From: an uncultured Actinomyces sp.
GTDB taxonomy: Bacteria; Actinomycetota; Actinomycetes; Actinomycetales; Actinomycetaceae
NCBI GenBank assembly: GCA_915063485.1
Contig: CAJZDJ010000054.1
Coordinates: forward strand, 1-13,448
Length of the DNA stretch: 13,448 nt
Direction: 5' to 3'
The notes under the pieces are model-generated. The model was given only the letters and a program-made list of their open reading frames with translations, ran no database searches and was not told the origin of the DNA. The position numbers were made by a program, and so were the translations under genes. Shown here piece after piece: positions 1 through 8,800 of this stretch (the first letter of the stretch is position 1; every line of letters begins with the position of its first letter).

Positions 1-241
1 GGCAGGCCATCCAAATGTAGTAGGGGTCGGTCAGGGCGAAGGGCGGGCCGTTTTGAATCATCAGGTCGCGCAGAATACCGCCGGCGGTGGCCGTCATTAG
101 TGCCAGCACCACGAAACCTACTATGTCGAAGTTTTTTTGGCGGGCAATTAGCCCTCCCAGGATCCCGTTTAGGATCACCCCGGATAGGTCGATGAACCGG
201 AAAACGGCAGGTAGGGCGTTGGGTTCAAGTAGTTCGTGCAT
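1..241 (-). CDS. TRIC/UPF0126 (YicG-like) family membrane protein, 3' part missing
   Basis: The first 80 codons read from ATG at 241 leftward and run off the window edge without a stop. The visible peptide begins MHELLEPNALPAVFRFIDLS, has a hydrophobic segment at about residues 18-33, then a second one at 41-53 running into GGILRDLM (54-61). The small-residue-rich first helix and the Gly-Gly-x-x-Arg-Asp motif after the second helix are typical of the UPF0126 family, now grouped with trimeric intracellular cation (TRIC) channels. Bacterial members are predicted plasma-membrane channels, probably for monovalent cations. The gene begins 17 bp after the ferritin-like/VIT1 gene on the same strand, so co-transcription is likely. 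No strong Shine-Dalgarno is visible in the 17 bp. The family call is fairly firm; ion selectivity cannot be read from this fragment. Confidence 0.8.
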   Translation of the reverse strand, partial: MHELLEPNALPAVFRFIDLSGVILNGILGGLIARQKNFDIVGFVVLALMTATAGGILRDLMIQNGPPFALTDPYYIWMAC

Positions 242-258
242 CGTCTTCAGGCTACCGT

Positions 259-1371
259 TTAACTGACAGAGGTGCCGAAAGCCAGGCCCAGCAGGTAAGT
301 TACTGCGGCGGCCCCATAGCCGATAGCTAGCTGCCGCATGGCGCTGGGTAGGGGGGCTTTGCCCGATAGTACGCCGACGGCGCCACCGGTCAGGCACAAC
401 GCGGCACCTACCAGCAGGGCTGAGGCGACCACGGCAACCATTCCGCTGAGCCCAACCAGGTAGGGCAGGCAGGGAATGACAGCGCCGATTGAGAAGAGTG
501 CGAATGAGGATAGTGCTGCCCGCTTAGCGGTGCCGATTTCCTCATAGTTGGGGGTTTCATCGCCGATGTGGGAGATTTGACGGGCGCTGCGTGGGTCAAT
601 GTTCGCGGCGCTGAGTACTAGTTTGGCGTGTTCAACAGCTTCATGTTCATCCTCGCCTCGGGCGCGATACACCAGGGCCAGCTCATTGGCGTTGACGTCT
701 AGCGCGGGCACAACCTCCCCCGCGCCAGGGTCTGGGATGGAAGCTTCTAGCAGTTCGATTTGGGAGCGCACCGAGATGAACTCGCCTGCCGCCATACTTA
801 AAGCCCCTGCCAGCAGGCCGGTTAGGCCGGTTAGTAGGATCGCCTGGGCGCTGACGCCGGTGGCACCCACGCCTAGCACTAGGGACAGGTTGGATACTAG
901 GCCGTCGTTAACACCAAAAATTGCTGGGCGTAGCGTGCCCGAGAGGCGTTGGCGGTGGCGGGCGGCCAGGGAACGCACAATTTCGGAGTGGATACGCTCA
1001 TCTGCGGCCATGGAGCTGGAGGCGTCGGCGTCGATCTCATAGTCGTTGCGTTGCTCAGAGCGTTGAGCTAGAGCCAGCACGAACACTGAGCCAAATAGTC
1101 GCGCCAGTAGGGGCATGATGGCGCCGCGTAGAGTTTGTCTGGGGGCCGGGTGGGCATGGGGGCCTAGCAGCTCATACCAGTAGCGTTCGTGGCGGGCTTC
1201 GGCTTCCGCTAGGCCTAGGAGAATTTCGCGTTCTTCGCCTTCGCGGCGCATGGCTAGGTCCCGGTAGACTTTCCCTTCTGCGCGTTCTTCAGCTAGGTGG
1301 CGGCGCCAGTGCTTAATTTGGGTTCGCGACGGCGCAGCGCCAGTTTCAGGGGTTTGGGGTGCGGAACTCAT
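259..1371 (-). CDS. Ferritin-like domain fused to VIT1/CCC1-type iron/manganese transporter
   Basis: This is a 370-aa membrane protein in two parts. Residues about 18-140 look like a ferritin/rubrerythrin four-helix bundle, with acidic helix EERAEGKVYRDLA (28-40), a first ExxH in EARH (58-61) and a second in ERIH (125-128), suggesting a di-iron site. Residues about 149-366 form the VIT1/CCC1 transporter: signature FGVNDGLVSNLSLVLGV (152-168), LAGALSMAAGEFISV (187-201), and about five membrane segments (149-171, 176-198, 285-307, 309-333, 345-366). VIT1/CCC1 proteins move Fe2+ or Mn2+; fusions with a ferritin-like domain resemble membrane-bound ferritin MbfA, which exports iron. A role in iron detoxification at the plasma membrane is inferred. 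The ATG at 1371 has no Shine-Dalgarno but lies six bases from a weak -10, so leaderless translation is possible. No iron-box operator was recognised. Confidence 0.9.
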   Translation of the reverse strand: MSSAPQTPETGAAPSRTQIKHWRRHLAEERAEGKVYRDLAMRREGEEREILLGLAEAEARHERYWYELLGPHAHPAPRQTLRGAIMPLLARLFGSVFVLALAQRSEQRNDYEIDADASSSMAADERIHSEIVRSLAARHRQRLSGTLRPAIFGVNDGLVSNLSLVLGVGATGVSAQAILLTGLTGLLAGALSMAAGEFISVRSQIELLEASIPDPGAGEVVPALDVNANELALVYRARGEDEHEAVEHAKLVLSAANIDPRSARQISHIGDETPNYEEIGTAKRAALSSFALFSIGAVIPCLPYLVGLSGMVAVVASALLVGAALCLTGGAVGVLSGKAPLPSAMRQLAIGYGAAAVTYLLGLAFGTSVS

Positions 1372-1377
1372 TGATTC

Positions 1378-1406
1378 AATGTTTCATTTTTTTGGCGTCA
1401 TTGCAA
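1378..1406 (-). promoter_or_regulatory. Possible promoter of the ferritin-like/VIT1 gene
   Basis: Read on the minus strand, TTGCAA (1401-1406) lies 17 bp from AACATT (1378-1383), which ends six bases before the ATG at 1371. Spacing is ideal for a sigma-A promoter and would start the mRNA at or next to the ATG. The -10 matches the consensus at only three of six bases, so the call is weak. Confidence 0.25.
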
Positions 1407-1431
1407 CGTTTGGTTACCCGAAATTAGCCTG

Positions 1432-1459
1432 GCTTGTCAGTGCCAAGGGAGCTGACAGC
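1432..1459 (-). terminator. Weak hairpin downstream of the ABC transporter gene
   Basis: GCTTGTCAG (1432-1440) can pair with CTGACAGC (1452-1459) across an 11-nt loop, giving about eight pairs with one bulged base. It lies 40 bp beyond the stop of the ATPase-permease gene, where a terminator would separate the export cluster from the VIT1 gene. No U-tract follows on the minus strand, so it may be only a pausing or 3'-end-protecting hairpin. Confidence 0.3.
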
Positions 1460-1499
1460 TTGGGGGAAACCTGGTTTTGGATGTTGTTAGAGACGGTAG

Positions 1500-3449
1500 T
1501 TATTGGCGTAAAGCATCTGCTGGTGACACACCTGCGGCGCGGCGCACTGCCAGTAAACAACCCACCAAGCCAACCACCATGCCGCCAATGATTCCTACGG
1601 GTAAAAGCCGCAGGTCAAGCACTGGCTGCCAGTGGCGCACTAGCACTGTGGAGATAATGACTACCACCGCTGTAAAAGTGCCAATAACTCCGCCTATTAA
1701 GCCAACTATCGCCGATTCAGCAGTGACTAATGCGGCGATTTGCCAGCGCCTAGCCCCCATTGCCCGGCGCAAACCGAACTCGCCAGAGCGCCGCGATACC
1801 GCCGTCGCCGTGGAGTTAGTGAGCATTAGCACGGCAGCTAATAATGAGACGGCGGTTAATGTCACTAGCATTGTGCGCACATTGGATTCCACGCTTTGAC
1901 GCATGGTTTTAGGGTCTTCAGGCGCATCCACATGAGCGTTTTCGCCGGTGTAAGGATCTAGGGCGATGGGTGCTTGCTGCGCCACCAGCTGGGCGGCGCC
2001 GGGGCGCGTACGTATTTCGGCGGTGACGGCATTGGTTGCCCCCACAGCAACGGCGTCTGTTTCACGCATCACCACGGCGTTCATGATGCTGGCGTCTAAA
2101 CCTGAGTCACTTATAACTCCCACCACTACGTAGGCTTTATTGGCGATCCACACTACTGGGCTGGCGTCAACTGGGCCTAACTCTAGGTTATTTGCGATAC
2201 TGCGGCCTACTAGCACCTGGCCTGGGCCAAGTTTTATGCCACTGGTTTTGGCGGATTCTTTGCCTTCAATTTCCAGCCCTGGCACATTCGGATCGGTTGC
2301 CCCTAATACATCAAAGTTTTGGCCTTTAGTGTTGCTAGTTAGTGAAATGTTTTGATTGCCATGGTTTGAGTAGATTTGTGCGCGTTCCACTCCGGGAATA
2401 CGTTTCAGACGCATTAGTGTAGTGGTGCTGGCTTGTTTAACGCTTCCATCTTTAGTTATTTGTTTAGGTTCTGGCACCGAGACGGCTACACGCTGGTTGC
2501 GGGCCGCATCAAATAGCTGCGACACCTGGGCGCGGGCAGCTTCAGAAATACCTACCGTGGCTAACGCTAACGCTACCGCCAGTAATACGCCGGCAATTAG
2601 CGCACCACTGGCAGCTGGTTTAGCGGTAATTGTGCGCCCTGCATCCGCAAGTATGGCTCTTAGGCTAGTTTTTTTGCTGCTGGTTTTAGGTTTTTTACCT
2701 TGCGCCGCGTGGGTGGTTTTAGCTGGTTTTAGAGGCTTTGAACTTTCACTCTCGGGAACGGTGACGACGCCGTCATGCACTTCGATGCGGGTTTTAGCGT
2801 GAGCTGCAACTTTTGGATCATGAGTGACAACTATGACGGTAGTGCCGCTTTGGTTGAGTTTATCTAGTACACGCATCACTGAACGCGAATTGGCTGAGTC
2901 GAGGTTACCGGTGGGTTCATCAGCAACTAGCACCGGGTTAGCAGCTACGATAGCCCTGGCTATTGCTACTCTTTGTCTTTCACCACCAGAAAGCTGCACT
3001 GCTTTGGCGTGTTGCTTATGTGTGAGCCCCACAAAGTTTAGGGCTTGTTCAATACGCTGCGTATCCGTGATTTGCGCGGTTTCCTCACCAGAGCCAGCCG
3101 TATCTCCGCTGTACATCAGCCCTAAAGCCACGTTTTCAGTTACAGTTCGCCCATCAATTAAGTGAAATGCTTGAAACACAAAAGAGAATGTGTGAGCCCG
3201 CAATGCTGCTAGCTGGGAATCACTTAACTTAGTTGCGTCTAGATCATCAATAAAGTATTTGCCTTTAGTGGGAGGGTCAAGTAACGCCAAAACATTCAGC
3301 AAGGTTGATTTACCAGCCCCAGAAGGGCCGGTTATAGACACAAAATCACCCTGCTCAATCAGCAGTGAGGCGGTTTTTAGTGCTTTAACCTCACCAGGAG
3401 CACCCGGATTATAGGTTTTAGAAACCTGCGATAATTCTAGTATCGTCAT
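1500..3449 (-). CDS. MacB-type ABC transporter, fused ATPase and FtsX-like permease
   Basis: This 649-aa protein joins a nucleotide-binding domain to a mechanotransmission-type permease. The ATPase shows Walker A GPSGAGKST (41-49), Q-loop VFQ (91-93), signature LSGGERQ (153-159), Walker B VLVADEP (173-179) and switch His210. A Lys/Ser-rich linker (about 231-262) leads to TM1 (about 282-300), an extracellular MacB core-like domain (301-523), then three membrane segments (about 525-546, 572-601, 615-636) with the FtsX-type stretch SRRSGEFGLRRAMGARRWQI (552-571). All ATPase motifs look intact. MacB-family transporters do not carry substrate through the membrane pore; they push substrate or lipoprotein cargo from the outer face. 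The start overlaps the adaptor stop as ATGA, implying translational coupling. Substrate unknown; peptide, antibiotic or lipid export are all possible. Confidence 0.9.
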   Translation of the reverse strand: MTILELSQVSKTYNPGAPGEVKALKTASLLIEQGDFVSITGPSGAGKSTLLNVLALLDPPTKGKYFIDDLDATKLSDSQLAALRAHTFSFVFQAFHLIDGRTVTENVALGLMYSGDTAGSGEETAQITDTQRIEQALNFVGLTHKQHAKAVQLSGGERQRVAIARAIVAANPVLVADEPTGNLDSANSRSVMRVLDKLNQSGTTVIVVTHDPKVAAHAKTRIEVHDGVVTVPESESSKPLKPAKTTHAAQGKKPKTSSKKTSLRAILADAGRTITAKPAASGALIAGVLLAVALALATVGISEAARAQVSQLFDAARNQRVAVSVPEPKQITKDGSVKQASTTTLMRLKRIPGVERAQIYSNHGNQNISLTSNTKGQNFDVLGATDPNVPGLEIEGKESAKTSGIKLGPGQVLVGRSIANNLELGPVDASPVVWIANKAYVVVGVISDSGLDASIMNAVVMRETDAVAVGATNAVTAEIRTRPGAAQLVAQQAPIALDPYTGENAHVDAPEDPKTMRQSVESNVRTMLVTLTAVSLLAAVLMLTNSTATAVSRRSGEFGLRRAMGARRWQIAALVTAESAIVGLIGGVIGTFTAVVVIISTVLVRHWQPVLDLRLLPVGIIGGMVVGLVGCLLAVRRAAGVSPADALRQ

Positions 3450-4648
3450 TTGCGATCCACTCGCACACTATCGCCAACTTTAAGCTGGTCAGATTTAATG
3501 GCGCATTGCCCAGATACACACCCAAGCTGCTCTACTTTAACCATAACAAAACCGGACGCCTGGCGTTTGAGCACATTTGCGTTGCCATTAGCGTCTAGCG
3601 CCATTGCGCGTTGAGGAATCAGTAAAGCATTTTTGATTGGTGCTTGTCGATCTACAGTTAACACCACTGATTTACCGCGCGCATCGCTTGGAAGTTTTCC
3701 CTTTTTAACGCTAAAGGTTAGTGCATAAGTGGTTGCTTCAGCTTGGCTTTTTTCGTCTTTCTTAGGTGCAGCAGTTTTGAGAGTTAAGTTTAACTGTTGA
3801 GAGCCATAGAGAGCGCTAGCCACGCTGCCAGTTTTCAATACCGAGCCCACACCTGCTGGAACTTCAGCGGTTACAGAAAATTCGCCTGTAGATAGGCCTA
3901 GCTGGGAGGGTTTGTCTCCATTTAAACTATCGCCAACTTTAGGTAGTGAGGTAACAACAGCTGGAAGCTGCGCAATAAACAGCATCTCAGTTTTTGCTAT
4001 AACTACCTTCTTTTTAGCTTGCTGCGGTTTTTCGGATGTACCTGCCTCGTTTGAGTTTCCACTGCCTTGATTAGCACCCGCGTTGTCTGACTCGTTTTGA
4101 TGAGTATCGGTAGTAGCTAATTCGTCTTTGGTTTGCCCGTATAGGTGTTTTAGTGCAGTGATTGTGTTAGCGTCTAGGGTTCCAGTTATTGCTAGCTGGT
4201 AGCCGGATGCAACCAGGGCGCGTTGCAGCTGTGACACATCCGCGCCAGAATCACCTTCATACAGATCACGGTAGGCGGGAAAACTACCCTGATAGGCAAT
4301 CAGGGGGCGATCGTTAATCCAAGCCACCACTTGCGTGTTTTCAAGTTGCTGACCGGCTTTTACGTTTACGGCGGTAACAACCGAATCTGAGCTAGTAGCA
4401 GGCAAGTTAACGGCTGAATCCTGTGCCCCGGCAATAACACCTGTGGCAGTGATTTGATCTGTCAGGTCTCCTTGCTCAACTTCCACAGTTACAGGAGCTG
4501 AAGTTGGAGGTGCAGCGGCGGCTGCGCGCTGCGCTGGCGATTGGGTGTAGCTTGCCAGCAGCCAGCCCGCACCCACTAGCGCCACCGCCATAAACACAAC
4601 TAAAACTACAAGTAACCAGCGTTTAACTTGAGATCGTTTAGCGCCCAC
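3446..4648 (-). CDS. Membrane-anchored efflux adaptor with peptidoglycan-binding domain
   Basis: This 400-aa protein begins with a GTG and a strong Shine-Dalgarno (AAGGGGGT, 4653-4660, four bases upstream). An N-terminal signal anchor (about 11-33) precedes an Ala/Pro stretch and a HlyD/MacA-like beta/lipoyl region (52-118, including VTAVNVKAGQQLENTQVVAW). Residues about 122-172 resemble a PG_binding_1 domain (DLYEGDSGADVSQLQRALVASGYQ). A Gly/Asn/Ser-rich low-complexity linker (181-214) leads to the second half of the adaptor barrel (about 215-400), which carries a Cys pair (C377, C382). It is inferred to sit on the outer face, anchored to wall and membrane, working with the downstream MacB-like transporter with which it overlaps. 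No outer-membrane TolC partner is expected in this group, so the partner on the wall side is unknown. Confidence 0.85.
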   Translation of the reverse strand: MGAKRSQVKRWLLVVLVVFMAVALVGAGWLLASYTQSPAQRAAAAAPPTSAPVTVEVEQGDLTDQITATGVIAGAQDSAVNLPATSSDSVVTAVNVKAGQQLENTQVVAWINDRPLIAYQGSFPAYRDLYEGDSGADVSQLQRALVASGYQLAITGTLDANTITALKHLYGQTKDELATTDTHQNESDNAGANQGSGNSNEAGTSEKPQQAKKKVVIAKTEMLFIAQLPAVVTSLPKVGDSLNGDKPSQLGLSTGEFSVTAEVPAGVGSVLKTGSVASALYGSQQLNLTLKTAAPKKDEKSQAEATTYALTFSVKKGKLPSDARGKSVVLTVDRQAPIKNALLIPQRAMALDANGNANVLKRQASGFVMVKVEQLGCVSGQCAIKSDQLKVGDSVRVDRK

Positions 4649-4652
4649 AGCT

Positions 4653-4660
4653 ACCCCCTT
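4653..4660 (-). promoter_or_regulatory. Shine-Dalgarno that fixes the GTG start of the adaptor gene
   Basis: On the minus strand AAGGGGGT ends four bases before GTG at 4648. No other in-frame start with a comparable site is visible, so the GTG is well supported. Confidence 0.7.
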
Positions 4661-4673
4661 CGATCACAAATAA

Positions 4674-5609
4674 TTACGAGTATTTCTTCACAATCTCACG
4701 GCAAGTGGCTTCGACCTGCTTGATTTGTCCCAGCCGAGCGGATAATTCTTTCTGATTCTTTTTGACATAAGCATCGGCGCTGTTCCAGTCAGCGTCGTAG
4801 TATGCCTGCTGCCAGCCGGAGCTGATCCGGCACTTTGCATCTGCAACCGCGATTTTTCGCTCATACTCTGACACGGTTCCGGGTGACGCCGCGATAGCAG
4901 ATTGTGGCGCATCAGCACCTGGATTTAAGCCAATTTTCTGACTGAGCTGCGGTCCTGGCATTAACATTGGATTATCGGTTAGATCACTAAGGCCCAGTGG
5001 TTTCATGCATTGCTTCCAAGTGGCAGCAAGTTTTTTAACTTTAGGATCTTCAAGCCCTTGCTCAGCGCCGCCGATTGATGCCAAAAGAGCATTTCCAGTC
5101 TCAGATTTTTCTTCATAAGTCTTCAATACTGGATACTGATCCATTAGTTTATTAAAACATGAATTTTTAGCGTCTCGGTAACCGGGATCAGTTTTATGCT
5201 TTTCAATAGTATCGTAGCTGTATTGGTAGACATTCCAGCCAGGGACGATACCCATGTGGTAGCCAACTTCGCTTGCAATCTTCTCATCAAATAGGCGTCT
5301 ACCAGCACTATTTACGTATCGTTCGGCCTGCCCTTCTGGCGGTTCTGGCCTTCCTTGATAAGTGTATCCTTTGGACTTCATGCAATACCTAAAATAGGCG
5401 GTTCGAGCACGCGAAATTAGAATCGTATCAGCCTCTCTATATGGATCTGTGGGAAGCCGCCATTTAGACATGTCGTAATGCGTTAAACCGTCAGCAGAGA
5501 CTTTGGCTACCTTATCATTAGGGGTAGTTGACGAAGCTTTTTCTCCACTCCCACATGAGGCTAAACCGCAAACTAATATTAGAGCTGCAATGATCCTTAG
5601 ATACTTCAT
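4674..5609 (-). CDS. Orphan lipoprotein next to the ABC export genes
   Basis: This 311-aa protein has a classic lipoprotein signal: MKYLR, a hydrophobic stretch (6-16) and lipobox LASC with acylated Cys19. The mature part holds five cysteines (76, 151, 201, 260, 303). Two lie in similar contexts, YCMKSKGY (75-82) and QCMKPLGL (200-207), suggesting an internal repeat or conserved cysteine-helix motif. No known enzymatic motif is recognised. The ATG has a good Shine-Dalgarno (AAGGAAGA, 5614-5621). The gene ends 25 bp before the adaptor gene and likely heads the same operon, so the product may be a substrate-binding, cargo or accessory lipoprotein of that transporter (inference). The coding region is clearly AT-richer than hrpA: two sampled 60-base lines (5101-5220) have 40 of 120 G/C, which may mean later acquisition. 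Confidence 0.8.
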   Translation of the reverse strand: MKYLRIIAALILVCGLASCGSGEKASSTTPNDKVAKVSADGLTHYDMSKWRLPTDPYREADTILISRARTAYFRYCMKSKGYTYQGRPEPPEGQAERYVNSAGRRLFDEKIASEVGYHMGIVPGWNVYQYSYDTIEKHKTDPGYRDAKNSCFNKLMDQYPVLKTYEEKSETGNALLASIGGAEQGLEDPKVKKLAATWKQCMKPLGLSDLTDNPMLMPGPQLSQKIGLNPGADAPQSAIAASPGTVSEYERKIAVADAKCRISSGWQQAYYDADWNSADAYVKKNQKELSARLGQIKQVEATCREIVKKYS

Positions 5610-5863
5610 TTCATCTTCCTTGATTAAAGTTCATCGCATATAGGGAACCCAGTTAAGGGCGTTGCTCACGTTAATGAGCGGATAGGCCTGGCAAGGCTAG
5701 GTCTGGGAACATGCAGTGGATAAGCGCTGCATCACTCGTCATTGGAGTAAATACAGCGTACCGCCGCCCCCACAAGCCCGCAACTAGTTTTGCAATATTT
5801 AATCGACAATTTACATTTATAGGTACAATTAATTAGTTCACTAGGCTGTGCTTATCTTACACG
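5610..5863. other. Divergent spacer between the lipoprotein gene and hrpA
   Basis: The spacer holds no convincing gene. Its left half contains nested inverted repeats: GCTCA (5664-5668) with TGAGC (5675-5679), and CCCAG (5648-5652) with CTGGG (5703-5707) enclosing them. Its right half (about 5781-5840) is AT-rich and carries the best promoter-like elements for hrpA. The leftward lipoprotein promoter must also lie here, but no clear -35/-10 pair was found for it. Confidence 0.5.
5803..5829 (+). promoter_or_regulatory. Candidate hrpA promoter
   Basis: TACAAT (5824-5829) is a five-of-six match to the -10 consensus, with TCGACA (5803-5808) at a rather short 15-bp spacing as -35. A transcript starting near 5836 would have a leader of about 28 bases to the GTG at 5864 or 76 to the ATG at 5912. 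A second -10-like box, TATCTT (5853-5858), lies five bases before the GTG and could give a leaderless message. Confidence 0.35.
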
Positions 5864-8800
5864 GTGAGCTGGTTCCACAGATGGGTCAAAGTGCGAGACA
5901 ATGCAGGGGTAATGAACGAACACTCCAGTCAGCCCAGCCAACCAGACGCAACTAACTTAGCCGCAGCGCCACGCCGTCGTCCTGCCCGCAAGCAGCGCAA
6001 TCACGGACGGCGCCAACACAAAAACCAGGCGGAGCCGCGCCCCTTCACCCCCGAGCAGCTAAGCCAACGCGCAGCTTCCGTGCCCACCATCACCTACCCA
6101 GCGCAGCTTCCAGTCTCAGCCCGCCAGGAGGAGATCGCAGCCGCCATTTTGGCTAACCAGGTGGTTATCGTGGCAGGTGAAACCGGCTCCGGTAAAACCA
6201 CCCAGATCCCTAAAATCTGTTTAGATTTAGGTCGCGGCGTCAACGCCATGATTGGACACACCCAGCCTCGGCGTATCGCGGCGCGCTCAGTAGCTGAACG
6301 CATTGCCCAAGAGTTGGGCACTAAAGTTTCTAAAGAATCAATAGTCGGTTATCAGGTTCGTTTCACTGATGAAGTTAGTGAACATACGCTTATCAAATTA
6401 ATGACCGACGGTATTTTGCTGGCCGAAATTCAAAACGACCCACTATTGCGCCGCTATGACACTCTAATTATTGATGAGGCCCACGAGCGCAGCCTAAATA
6501 TTGACTTTATTTTGGGTTATTTAGCGCGGCTACTGCCTCAGCGCCCAGATTTGAAGGTCATCATCACCTCGGCCACCATCGACTCTGAACGTTTCGCCGC
6601 CCACTTTGGGGTTGAAGGCCGCCCCGCCCCAATTATTGAGGTCTCTGGGCGCACCTATCCGGTAGAAATCCGCTACCGCCCCCTTGACGGCGTCGACCCA
6701 GACCCAACTACCAGCCAAACAAACTCAGCCTCTGCCAGCGCAAGCACCGACGAGCCGCGCGACCAGGTCACGGGCATCCTCGACGCCGTCGACGAACTAA
6801 TGGCCCTAGGCCCCGGCGACATTTTGGTGTTCCTGGCGGGAGAACGCGACATCCGCGATACCGAAGCCGCACTTATCGACCACCTAGGCCCACGCTACGC
6901 CGCCAACGAGTCCAGCGCCCGCCTGCCCGGCAGCGTTGAAATCATCCCCCTATATTCGCGCCTAAGCGCCGCCGCCCAGCACCGCGTATTTGAAAAACAC
7001 CGTCTGCGACGCATTGTTCTAGCCACCAACGTGGCTGAAACTTCACTAACCGTGCCCTCCATCAGGTACGTGATCGACCCGGGCGTGGCGCGTATTTCGC
7101 GTTATTCCAACAAAACCAAGGTGCAGCGCCTACCCATTGAGCCCATCAGCCAAGCCAGCGCAAACCAGCGTAGCGGCCGCTGCGGGCGCGTGGCCGACGG
7201 CGTGGCAATCCGCCTGTACTCACAAACCGATTTTGAGGGGCGCGAGCCATACACAGAACCCGAAATTCTACGCACCTCCCTGGCCAGCGTAATTTTGCAG
7301 ATGGCAGCGCTGCGCCTAGGTAATGTGGCAGATTTTCCCTTCATTGACCCGCCAGACCGGCGCGCTATTGCCGACGGCGTGGCGCTACTAACCGAAATCG
7401 GCGCTATCAGCGCAAACTCTAAATCCATGCACGAGCCGCGCCTGACCGCGATCGGCCACCAACTGGCGCGTCTACCCATCGACCCGCGCCTGGGGCGCAT
7501 GTTACTGGAAGCCAATAAACGCGGCTGCGCCAGCGAAGTGATGGTGATTGTCTCCGCGCTTTCAATCCAAGACGTACGTGAACGCCCGCTTGACGCGCAG
7601 GAAGCCGCAGACGCCATGCATCGGCGTTTAGCGGATCCCACCAGCGATTTTCTCACCTACCTTAACTTCTGGCGCTACCTGCGCACCCAGTCACGTGACC
7701 TGTCCGGCTCTGCGTTTAGGCGCATGTGCCGCCACGAATACCTGCACTACCTGCGTATTCGTGAATGGCGCGACGTCTACAATCAGCTGGCCCAGCTGGC
7801 GCGGCCGCTAGGCATTAACGCCCAAAACATTGAGCTACCCACCCGCGCCTCCATTCGCGCCGCTAGTGACCGTCTAGTTCCCGGCTCCCACGCGGCCGGC
7901 ATGGCTAATGCGGACGTAGCCGACGCCGTCGTGGCCCTGGGGCAAAGCGCAGACACCCCCGACGCCGACGCGATCCACCAATCCCTGCTGGTGGGGCTGC
8001 TTTCCAACCTGGGTAACTATGATGAGCGCCGGCGCGAATATGCCGGGGCGCGCGCCACCCACTTCACTATTTGGCCTGGTAGCGGGCTGCGCCGCAAACA
8101 GTACGACTGGGTGATGGCCGCTGAGCTGGTGGAAACCAGTCGCTTATTTGCCCGCACCGTGGCCCGCATCCAGCCTCAATGGGTGGAGCAGGCCGCTAAA
8201 CACCTGGTCAAGGTCACTTACGGTGAGCCTTACTGGTCCGCCAAGAAGGGTGCGGCCATGGTGCATCAGCGGGTGCTGCTTTACGGGCTGACTTTGGTGG
8301 CTGACCGCCCGGTCACGCTAGCCAGTGTGGGTACCGACGCCGCCCGGCAGGCTGCGCGGGAAATGTTCATTCGCTCCGGGCTGGTGGAAGGGGGCTGGCA
8401 CGCCCGCCACGCTTTTGTTGAGCGCAACCGTGAGCTGCTTGAAGACACTGCCGAGGTGGAGCGTCGTCAACGCACTCACGGTATTTTGGCTGATGACCAG
8501 GCTCTTTTTGACTTCTACGATGAGCGCCTGCCGGAGAAAATCACCAGCGCGGCGGCTTTCGACAACTGGTGGAAGCATCAGCGGCAAGACACCCCCAAGC
8601 TGCTGGATTTCACCCGTGAACTGCTGCTTCCCGAGGGCGACAACCTTGACGGCTACCCCGACACTTGGCACCAGGGTGAGCTAACCTTGGCGCTTACGTA
8701 TGTTTTTGAGCCGGGCAGGCTCGACGACGGCGTCAGCGTACAGGTGCCCATTGAGGTTCTTACTCGCCTGCGCCCAGAGGGATTTGATTGGCTTGTGCCC

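Noticed and set aside
599..1042. Plus-strand frame opposite the ferritin-like/VIT1 gene
   Set aside because: Ser/Arg/Ala-rich antisense shadow of a clearly coding minus-strand gene; no domain and no ribosome site.
1379..1591. 70-codon plus-strand frame over the VIT1-ABC gap
   Set aside because: It runs into the antisense of the permease end and has no ribosome site; the starting ATG coincides with the promoter-like AT-rich stretch.
5610..5863. tRNA or riboswitch in the divergent spacer
   Set aside because: No acceptor/TPsiC pattern and no recognised riboswitch core; the hairpins are short and do not fit a known class.
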